NCBI GenBank assembly: GCA_028565635.1
Contig: JAOXYB010039906.1
Location: 1 to 13,173, forward strand
DNA: 13,173 nucleotides
Reading direction: 5' to 3'
From: Phoronis ovalis
Lineage: Eukaryota; Phoronida; Phoronidae
Of this stretch, positions 1-7,300 are shown piece after piece. Position numbers and translations under genes: made by a program. Position 1 is the stretch's first letter, and each line of letters opens with the position of its first letter. The notes beneath the pieces were generated by a model. That model worked only from the letters and a program-made list of their open reading frames with translations, ran no database searches and was not told where the DNA came from.

Positions 1-443
1 AAAAAAAAAAAAAAAAAAAATTTTCGAGATAATTAAAAACACTGATGTAAAACACATAAAAAAGAGAAATAAACATTATTATTTATTTTTTTTTTTTTAC
101 ATTTTTTTAAGTTCATAGGGACTTGAGCAAGTCTAATGGTGTATGTCCGTGTATGGAATTTTAGTGATGAGGGTTTCTTGGAGATTGCAAGTTCATGGCA
201 GAAAACTTCATCTTAAGTCAAATATTTATGTACAAGGTAATACCAACCATGTGAAACCTTCTCCATTTCCTTTTAACTTGCCTTCAGGCCTGAAGATAAA
301 TTTATCCTCTCTAAGAATGTTCCTAGAAAATACCTTATTATTACTGAGTTTACATTACAACCTTATGCATATAAACAGTTTTTCCTAAATTCCTATAAAT
401 TTAATTTTAATGAAAGAAGCCTCAAACAGTGTTCTTATTTCAG
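1..443 (+). other. Partial last intron of MAEA (3' end only)
   Basis: AT-rich non-coding sequence ends in a good 3' splice site: pyrimidine-rich GTTCTTATTTCAG, with AG at 442-443. The window opens with a 20-base A run. I found no upstream MAEA exon here. The family's preceding segment should end in a motif like LPNGYVYG, and no such codons followed by a phase-0 donor were seen. An open frame at 143-388 runs through this intron but matches nothing and lacks coherent splice sites. Confidence 0.7.
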
Positions 444-545
444 GCATTATGTGAAATGGCAGCAATGAATGATGGGCGAGTTGTCTGTCCAAGGACTAAA
501 GAAATGTTCAGTCTTCAAGATGTTGAAAAAGTATATGTGATGTAA
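444..545 (+). CDS. MAEA: MAEA, C-terminal coding exon (partial gene)
   Basis: This is the last 33 codons and TAA stop (543-545) of macrophage erythroblast attacher (yeast Fyv10/Gid9), a RING-type subunit of the GID/CTLH E3 ubiquitin ligase that pairs with RMND5 (Gid2). The exon follows the acceptor AG at 442-443 and is read in phase 0. It begins ALCEMAAMNDGR, continues VVCPRTKEMF and ends DVEKVYVM. Human MAEA ends with the very similar VVCPRTKEVF and EKVYIM. The CPRT segment carries the last cysteine of the atypical RING. The C-terminal tail is conserved in length and hydrophobic end, so the exon looks intact. All upstream exons (LisH, CTLH, CRA, first part of the RING) lie outside the window. 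The assignment rests on my memory of the family C-terminus; the stretch is short but distinctive. Confidence 0.88.
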   Translation, partial: ALCEMAAMNDGRVVCPRTKEMFSLQDVEKVYVM

Positions 546-885
546 ATCTGGAGCATCTGCACTGTTTACTATGTTATTTTGTTGTCATACAGTGGCTTTC
601 ATTTCTGGCTGCTCAATCATTAGTCAAGTATAAGAAACTGGTGGGTATTTTGAATACAGAGATGTATAATATGTGAATATGACATTGCAAGAAAAGTATA
701 ATGTGGTGATAACAAAGTTGCATGTCAGCGCATACAGGTAAATATGGACGGTGTGAAATAAGTACTGTTGTGGACTTTTGTTAGTAATGTGGTCCGTGCC
801 TGTTTGTAAAAATTAACTAGTATGGCATTTCATATCAATATTTCAAAATATATTTAAAACAATAAATAAATTTTATGTAACAATC
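546..885 (+). other. MAEA: MAEA 3' untranslated region
   Basis: AT-rich sequence after the MAEA stop, with no coding potential seen. The right end is inferred from the polyadenylation signals at 861-870 plus about 15 bases; the true cleavage site is not visible. Confidence 0.55.
861..870 (+). terminator. Overlapping polyadenylation signals
   Basis: Two overlapping AATAAA hexamers (861-866 and 865-870) lie about 320 bases after the MAEA stop codon. They are followed by a T-rich stretch (CATTTTTTATT) typical of a downstream element. They are the first canonical hexamers I noticed after the stop on this strand. Confidence 0.6.
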
Positions 886-1134
886 ATTTTTTATTACATA
901 TAAAATACACCTTACCAACGTTGCTCAAAAGTAGGATTATCATAACATTAAACGAATTACTATCACAGAAGAGATAAAGGCAATGTTAAAAACCTACCAA
1001 TAAGAATGAGAACTTGTAATAATTAGACATAATATATATTATGTATTGATAGTTTCATAAACTGATACTAACTACTTTATTGTCATTGAATGGGAGTTGT
1101 GTTTGCAAAAGGGTTTTGTTTCTGTCAAAGATAC

Positions 1135-1155
1135 CGCAAGTAACTTAAGGCAGGT
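1135..1155 (+). repeat. Left terminal inverted repeat
   Basis: Perfect 21-base match to the reverse complement of 1753-1773. It lies in the intergenic space between the MAEA 3' end and the minus-strand gene. Confidence 0.75.
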
Positions 1156-1752
1156 TAAAATTTATTTCCAGACGCACGCGCTATAATTCAGAATTATCTC
1201 CGCTCTCTACATATGCACGTTCTACTACTGAGCACTGTTGCTTGCAATAAAGTAGGAACGATATAATTCAAATTCCGTGCGTTCCATTGATTTTGGAAAG
1301 TTGTTCTATGAGATCATGTAAATAAGAACTTACTTTTGCACATATGGCACACTCAAACTAGTTCGGCGTTTTTTAGGAATAACATTTTCAAAAATGGCAG
1401 ATTTTATGAGAGTTATATGGGGAAAAAAAACTTACTTAAAATGGAAGAAAAAATCGAAATATGCCTTATGCCAATTATCTTCTTGAATAAACATATTAAC
1501 TAATTTTACCAAAAAATTAAATCATTTATCTCGTCGAACGCGCGGAAATTTAGTTCAAGTAGGTGTAATTTTTAGCACAGGTAAGCACACACCTATGGGT
1601 CACGTGATCATTTAGCTAAAAGCAGCGAGTGCCACATTAAAGGTCATACAGTTCCTAACAAACACATTAAAATGAAAAATTTAACCTTTTTATTTAGAAA
1701 TATCAAAAAAAAAACAATTTCACAGCGCCACCCATGGCGAAACGTGGTAAAC

Positions 1753-1773
1753 ACCTGCCTTAAGTTACTTGCG
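1753..1773 (-). repeat. Right terminal inverted repeat
   Basis: Perfect 21-base inverted partner of 1135-1155. The bases just inside (GGTAAAC) do not pair with the left side, which fixes the inner edge of the repeat. Confidence 0.75.
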
Positions 1774-2266
1774 ACATAGATCTTAATGGAATTTTACAAG
1801 AAATTGGCACAAAACTGGTTATAACATTACTCAGACCTGATGGGTAATATTTCTGAAGATTTTGCACAAGTATCTGATATTTGTAAATTGCATGTTTTAA
1901 CTTTGCCTCATGACTAGTAATAATACGGCACTTTTGAAACTACAAACACTCGTTTAGCAATTGAAGCAGCTTACAGGTAAAAGTGAAGAGACTTTATGTA
2001 TGATGAACTTATTATGATGTACCAATATCCAGTTCGTCCCATTTCTTATAGAAATTATATTGATGTCTATGCTGATACTGAATAATGAAACACTGTGCCT
2101 GATCCATTTATGTAATACTTTCTGTGGGGTATCAGCAGTTGTCATTTAACAATTCATAACACAATTTCATAAACTCCCTGCAAAGTCAGTAATGAGTTGA
2201 AATCTTTTTTGAGCATGTTTATGTTTGAGTATTTTGAAAATCTCTACTGCAGACTGAAATAGATAT
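1774..2266. other. Intergenic / 3' flank of the minus-strand gene
   Basis: No supported gene. This includes the 3'UTR of the minus-strand gene that ends at 2267. I saw no AATAAA on the minus strand close to its stop, so its polyadenylation site is not located. An open frame on the minus strand at 1954-2145 has no recognisable content. Confidence 0.5.
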
Positions 2267-2689
2267 TTACTTATTAACTGGACCAGGCACAGGGCAAATG
2301 TCACATCTGCCGCTTCGTAACCTGTCATATGGTGGATATACTCTCTTTAGTCCATGATTCGAATATTTCCATACATTTTGCTTCTGATAAGGCACTTGGG
2401 ATATCGCCAAAACTCGAGTTGAATTTTTAAAGTCTGAAGGTGGGAGCCAAGATGTGGTTGTCGTCGTTGCTTCTACATGACTCTCTTGCGGTTCTGGGTG
2501 ATTTCTAGCAAATCTACGATGCTTTGGTGGCTCTTCACATGGATCTCCTCTGTGTGAAACGGTGTAATTTGAAGCATAGAAATAATCAGTTTCATGTTTG
2601 CCATGGTGTTTTAGATAATCTGTATCTGTTTTATGTTGTCTGTTGTCTCTGTCAACTAGCCTTCTACCTAAGAATCGAGTGTCTCTGCC
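2267..2689 (-). CDS. Minus-strand gene, terminal exon 4
   Basis: 140 codons plus TAA (2269-2267) after acceptor CTTAATTCATAG (AG at 2691-2690). The segment stays open for 423 bases in this frame in AT-rich DNA, good evidence for coding. Features: a charged start GRDTRFLGRRLVDRDNRQ; an acidic/His/Tyr patch (TDYLKHHGKHETDYFYAS); a five-threonine run; and the C-terminal RSGRCDICPVPGPVNK with a C-x-x-C pair. There is no internal Met, so ATG-based gene finding would miss it. Confidence 0.8.
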   Translation of the reverse strand, partial: GRDTRFLGRRLVDRDNRQHKTDTDYLKHHGKHETDYFYASNYTVSHRGDPCEEPPKHRRFARNHPEPQESHVEATTTTTSWLPPSDFKNSTRVLAISQVPYQKQNVWKYSNHGLKRVYPPYDRLRSGRCDICPVPGPVNK

Positions 2690-4045
2690 CTATGAATTAA
2701 GAAGACGTAATAAATGTGATTAAAGTTGCACATAAACTAGTGCGCATTGATTGCTAAGCAAATCAACTGAATAGGTGCATAAACTGGAGAATCCCAGATT
2801 TTTCCGGTAATTAGCTTGATTATTGGTATTGAGTTGATTTAAGCATAATAAGATCATCCCCAATCAAATAAAATAATTAATATGGAGCAAAAAAAAGAAT
2901 TAATGCTTTTAAACAGTGTACAGTACCAAGGTGTGAATCATGGGTAAAAGACCAGTAGGCCTAATCTATAGTTGTACTCCATAGAAGGTAAGTGCAGTAT
3001 TCAAGATTTAAAATGATATAAAGTTTTATCCCAGAAAAAAGCAGCACAGACGAAGTACATAAAAAACACTGAGTGTGCAAAAAAATAAACATACTTACAT
3101 CTTCCAAATAAACACCATGGGTTTGGAAAGAATGTCTATTATCATGTTCTGAGAATGGATTTTCAATGTTATATGTGTTCTGAAATATTAAAAATGTATA
3201 TATGATCAATTGGGTCTTTTTATAAATATTGGATCCACTTTTCATTTTAAAAAATGACATGAAACGAGTCCCTTTCCTAATGAAGTTTCTAAAACTGGAT
3301 TGGTCACATTTTTGCCAACTCTGTTTTAAACACATAAAAGCATAAAAATGCTAGGAAATTTTTGAGTTAAAACCCTGGAATTTGATAGTTCTCTTGAGTA
3401 TTAGTTGAACACTTTGTCAAAAAAAGAAGTACTTCAGTGGATTAATTAATACACCCTTGTTTAATATTTACCAAATCTCTTGCATGAAATGTTGGTGGTG
3501 GGGGTGCTGGTATATGTGTGTATGGAACTTTAGTAGTTGACAACATAATTCCTGTACTCGTTGCATTATCCCTGTGCAAACTTTGACCAAGATGTTCTGA
3601 ACCTCTATGACGAAACTAAAAATAAAATCACATTGTTATATTTAAAAAAATCTCAGTACAAGTTTTAGCTAGTTTTATGCAAAGCTTTATTAACAATGGG
3701 AATGTGCATGATATAAAAGTGTAACCATACTACAATGTGTATTATTTTATTGACTTCACTTCGTAAATCAATAATTAAATATGACGTTTATCTTAGTTGG
3801 GGACATTTACAGGTTACTGTTTTGTCCTATACTTTTTATTAAAAAATATATATAAACAAATGACTGTATTTTTCTCTTAGAAAATTTCGCTTCATGACAT
3901 TAACGCAGCAGGCACGTCTGATAGTTTTGACATGTTAAAAATAACTTGAGGTGCTTTATATGGTAAGGCGTGCCAAGTTAGTATATTTACTCACCCAAAT
4001 GCCATCCCGTTCTGTCTGCGGAACGAAGTTTCTTCCTTTTGGCAT
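2267..4045 (-). CDS. Unrecognised 232-residue protein, four-exon gene (complete)
   Basis: Complete spliced gene read on the minus strand: exons 4045-3995, 3615-3472, 3179-3099 and 2689-2267, giving 17+48+27+140 residues and a TAA stop. All four introns' borders follow GT-AG (donors GTGAGT, GTAAAT, GTAAGT; acceptors TTTTTAG, TATTTCAG, AATTCATAG) and every junction is phase 0, so the frame stays open across all exons. The ATG has A at -3 and is the first in-frame Met after an upstream stop at 4148-4150. The product has no signal peptide or hydrophobic segment. It is basic and rich in His, Arg, Tyr, Asn and Pro, with short blocks such as KVPYTHIPAPPPP (residues 47-59) and WKYSNHG...YPPYD near the C-terminus. 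This composition resembles small ciliary microtubule-associated or inner proteins, but I recognise no family. It is convergent to MAEA and divergent from TAPT1, 212 bp from it. Confidence 0.8.
3099..3179 (-). CDS. Minus-strand gene, coding exon 3
   Basis: 27 codons between acceptor TTAATATTTCAG (AG at 3181-3180) and donor GAT|GTAAGTATG. It starts NTYNIENPFSEHDNRH and ends GVYLED. Phase 0 on both sides. Confidence 0.78.
3472..3615 (-). CDS. Minus-strand gene, coding exon 2
   Basis: 48 codons between acceptor TTATTTTTAG (AG at 3617-3616) and donor TTG|GTAAATATT (GT at 3471-3470). It starts FRHRGSEHLG and holds the proline run PAPPPP. It is open and phase 0 at both ends, so it could be skipped without changing frame. 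Confidence 0.78.
3995..4045 (-). CDS. Minus-strand gene, coding exon 1
   Basis: 17 codons, MPKGRNFVPQTERDGIW, ending at a strong donor TGG|GTGAGT (GT at 3994-3993), phase 0. It begins with the start codon facing TAPT1. Confidence 0.78.
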
Positions 4046-4257
4046 ACTATGAAATTGAAATTGTCCAATAAAATATGAATAGAAACGCTTAAAATTGTGA
4101 AAAAGTTCTAGTGTCGATGTAAAAAAAAGTCGCAATAAGGCACTTAATCAATTTAAGACCAACAGCTACTGTTTTGCCGTTTGAATGGCAATTATTTGCT
4201 CCTAAGCAGGTTTCAAAGCGTACCTGTTGTCATGACATTGTAGCCTCATTTTGAGAT
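4046..4257. promoter_or_regulatory. Shared head-to-head promoter / 5'UTRs
   Basis: Only 212 bp separate the start codons of the minus-strand gene (4045) and TAPT1 (4258), so both 5'UTRs and the core promoter must lie here unless there are further upstream non-coding exons. No TATA box is obvious. A CCAAT is present at 4065-4069 and an X-box-like palindrome at 4226-4239. That the promoter is bidirectional is inferred from the gene arrangement. Confidence 0.6.
4226..4239. promoter_or_regulatory. X-box-like (RFX/DAF-19) site
   Basis: The plus strand reads GTTGTCATGACATT. The reverse complement AATGTCATGACAAC fits 13 of 14 positions of the nematode X-box consensus RYYNYYATRRNRAC, the site bound by RFX factors upstream of ciliary genes. 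It lies 19 bp before the TAPT1 ATG and 181 bp before the divergent ATG. A degenerate 14-mer can occur by chance; its place in this short promoter raises the odds that it is real. Confidence 0.4.
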
Positions 4258-4378
4258 ATGGCGGAAATGAATAACTCGTTTTTGTTTGGAGATAGAAAAA
4301 TGGACAACCAGATGGAGCCTGAGACTGTAGGTCCTAACTCTCACGAAAATTCAAATATAAAAGAAGCTACCGTTAGGC
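4258..4378 (+). CDS. TAPT1: TAPT1 exon 1
   Basis: 40 codons plus one base; donor AGGC|GTAAGTG. The ATG has G at -3 and G at +4. The residues (MAEMNNSFLFGDRK...) form a polar tail, as expected of the poorly conserved cytosolic N-terminus. The leftover C joins GT of exon 2 to make Arg41, matching the required phase exactly, which is the main support for this exon. Confidence 0.85.
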
Positions 4379-7300
4379 GTAAGTGTTCAGAGTATGTGAA
4401 TGGGGACCATGCAACTATAGAGTTCTTAACTAGCTTATTTGTTTTAAGCAATAGTTGTATTTATAACCTGGCTAACGGCATGATATGTGGAATACGTAGT
4501 CCTGGTTCATGTCGGACGTTCTGCACTTTCTAGCTCTTGAGTCTTGATAATCTGACTTGTGAGCTGTGCGAACAGTCATGGAAACTTACATAACCAATTA
4601 CAGTGAAAGTGCTCAAACTTGGAAATCTACGTAATTCCTACCGAATGAGTTTATATATCAGCGTCCAAATACTCTCTGATTATCCAATTTCAACTCCCAC
4701 TACTTCTATGGCTATTTGCAACTCCTGCACTGGCACCCACACATCCCTCCCAGCTGATCGAAAAGTCACGGAGAAACACTCTCTCTCATCCAGTTGTTAG
4801 CAATTTAGCAATAAACTTGGAAAACCATAGGGAAATGGCGATTTGGTCGGAAAACTATAATCCCGCAGCAATTCCGATACAAATGTCCAACCAGAGTACC
4901 AGACTGTAGCGTGTCCGAAGTCGCGTGCACTAATAAACAAAGTCATTTCCGACCTTTTTCCTAGTTCTTTGCTTCCCTTGTCTTTTAATAGAAATACACT
5001 CAGAAAAAGCACGCGAGAACATTTCTCAGCAGAGAATTAAGATCGGAAAACTATCGTATTTTACTAAGGAAATATTTTCCGAGTTAATTTATAAGTAAAT
5101 ACCTATCAAGTGGGAGCGGTGCCAGAGGGATGGGGTACTTGCCAAAAAACTGGGTTGGTGTGTAAGGCCCAGGGTAAAACAAGCTTACTGCATGGTAAAA
5201 ACTGAATTCAGGAGTTTCAAATGGTAAAGGGAGTAGTTGAAGTTGAAGTTGAATAATCAGATAGTATCTGTACAGTGATGTATGAACTAATTCGGTAGGA
5301 ATTGCATAGATTTCGAAGTTTGGGCACTTTCACTGTAATTGGCTATGTAAGTTTCCATGACTGTTCGCACAGCTCACAAGTCAGATTGTCAAGAGCTAGT
5401 GCAGAACGTCATGAACCAGGACTAGGGAATACGTTCCTAGTCCTAACCCTTCTTAGTCACTGAACGGCAGCGTTGCTTTTCTTTCAAGTCCGTATTCTGT
5501 ATGCTCTCTTTTATTTAGTCAGTTGTCGGTTTGTAGTATGCTTCATTAAAAAAATTCGTTGACATAACCTTCATTTAAGTTACTTTCCATATAGTCCTAA
5601 ACCTCTTTGGTAGCAATTTATACGGAAAGTGACCCACACATAGGTGGTGCTTTCTATGCATGAATGAACGATAGCCATGGTGGATAAACATTTCGTCAAG
5701 AGAGTTAGCTGTTATGATTTTTTGTGTATATGCCAGCATGGAGTTCTAAATGACTTTTGGAGTAATCAAAGTTGAATTTCGATAGCCATAGAGTATAATA
5801 TTTGAACTCAGATGGTAATAATTACATATTTTAGGACAGTTGGTCACTTTCACTCTGATTTGCTAAACAAGGATTCACGACATTCGGCAAGCCTCACCCA
5901 TCAGAAGTTGTCTGAGGCCTAGCCCAAACTCATGAAATCGGGACTACTATCCGTGCTATGTTAATCAGTTAATTATCTATTCTAAATTTTAAACAATAAA
6001 GTTGTTTAACTTCGATCTATGTAATTTTCTTCATGTTTAATCTAACAGGTGTCTCAATACTAAAATATCTTAAAGCTGAACTGACAAGAGGTTATATAAT
6101 AGAACATGATGAAGCTAAGCTGTCTGAGAAGAGACAAAAAGTTTACACTTTCTTGAAGATACCGGTGGAAACAGAAAAGGTATAATATTTCATCCATAGG
6201 TAGAAGTATAAATGTTGATGACTTGCATTGCCTTAACAGCTGTATAGAGTAGAAAGATAATCAACTGTTGTATAACTGGAAACTGGATGAAAGGAAAATA
6301 CAGTGCAAAATGCATAAATTGCAAAAATATTCAGTGTGTGCCAAAAAATTAAATAAATTCAAACCAAAATTTTTGTCTGTCTCTAATCCTCCTTGTGTTA
6401 TCTGCCACTTGAAGCTTGATTAATACTGCTCAAGGTGACTTTCAGCCAAATAAAGCCTGCAAGACAGAAATTTCAGCCAACTTTACTGGTTTTTTAACAC
6501 TATCTGGGCCATGACCCTACAGTAGTAATGTCATGAAGCCAGGACTAAGTAAACTGTGAGTTAATAATATATTTCGGAACAGATAGTCATTAAATGTATT
6601 GATCCTTTTCAGTTCATGCTATATGGATTCCTACAGTGTGCAGAGGCATTTCTATATGTATTTACATTCCTCCCAGTTCGATGTCTTCTGGCTACAATAC
6701 AACTATTAACACATCCTTGTGGTGTTTTTAATCGAGGGTAATATAAGCTGGATGTTTTCAAATAAGTTCAAAGACTATTTGCATGTACGTGGTGGCACTG
6801 AATTAAGATTATATAACTAAAAAAATATTATGTTCCCTGTAAGTTCCATGTTTTCGTAGGGATTGAGTTTAGAACGTTATTAAACTCCTTGTTAAGCTGC
6901 TCAGTGCTGAGCCGTTGAGCCAACTGACTACTATTTCCAGTAAGTGCCATGAAACCTAATTACTACCATGACAATAGACTAAAAAGCTTCAAAATAATGT
7001 CATGGAGTTATTTGATAATTTTATTCTTATTTCTTCATTTATAATCTGTCAAAAAATTACTCATTTTTAGCAATGAAATAGAAATATATAAAATTGAGAT
7101 TTATGGCTTTTTAGCCTAAAGGCCAGCTCGCTACTGCAAGTGAGACATTGTTAACCTGATTAACTTTATAATTTCAGTCCAAATCAACGACTCTTAGAGC
7201 CAGCGCAGATCTGTGACTTATTAAAGGGTGTTATTTTATTGATCTGTTGTTTTCTGATGAATTATGTAGACACGTCAATGATGTATCACATAATTAGGGG

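Larger units (their letters stand above)
1135..1773. mobile_element. Non-autonomous DNA-transposon-like element, 21-bp TIRs
   Basis: The sequence at 1135-1155 (starts CGCAAGTAACTTAAGG) is the exact reverse complement of 1753-1773, 21 of 21 bases, enclosing 597 bp. Similarity stops abruptly inside the 21 bp, as expected for terminal inverted repeats of a MITE-like element. No transposase frame is present between them. I found no clear target-site duplication: the flanks are GATAC and ACATAG. The TIR contains an inner TTAA, so a smaller TTAA-bounded element within a palindromic target is an alternative. The family is unassigned. Confidence 0.7.
4497..5424. mobile_element. Fold-back (long inverted repeat) transposon-like element in TAPT1 intron 1
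   Basis: Left arm about 4497-4728 and right arm about 5209-5424 are reverse complements with a few small indels. One uninterrupted stretch matches over 44 bases (4549-4592 against 5344-5387). Both termini read TAGTCCTGGTTCATG, consistent with a TA target site as for Tc1/mariner-type MITEs, though the target duplication is not proven. The centre, about 480 bp, contains no transposase. The transcript of this intron could form a hairpin more than 200 bp long. Confidence 0.8.
4379..6048 (+). other. TAPT1: TAPT1 intron 1
   Basis: 1670 bp. It is largely occupied by a fold-back element (4497-5424) and a diverged solo arm of the same family (about 5840-5946). I saw no exon in it. Open frames at 4603-4800 (+) and 4797-5012 (-) fall inside the element and have no recognisable content. 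Confidence 0.8.

Noticed and set aside
1-20. Run of 20 A at the window start, considered as a retroposed poly(A) tail
   Set aside because: It touches the window edge, has no visible retroposon body or target duplication, and such homopolymers are common in AT-rich introns.
143-388. 81-codon plus-strand frame before the MAEA exon, including SNIYVQG that faintly recalls the LPNGYVYG segment of MAEA
   Set aside because: The nearby donor (CAAG|GTAATA) would be phase 1, while the MAEA terminal exon needs phase 0. The rest of the frame shows no resemblance to the RING domain.
4258-4533. Unspliced 91-codon reading of the TAPT1 start region
   Set aside because: Only the first 121 bases are exon; a perfect GTAAGT donor at 4379 and exact phase fit with exon 2 show that the remainder is intron and fold-back sequence.
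4603-5012. Two open frames (4603-4800 plus, 4797-5012 minus)
   Set aside because: Both lie within the fold-back element and resemble no transposase or other protein.
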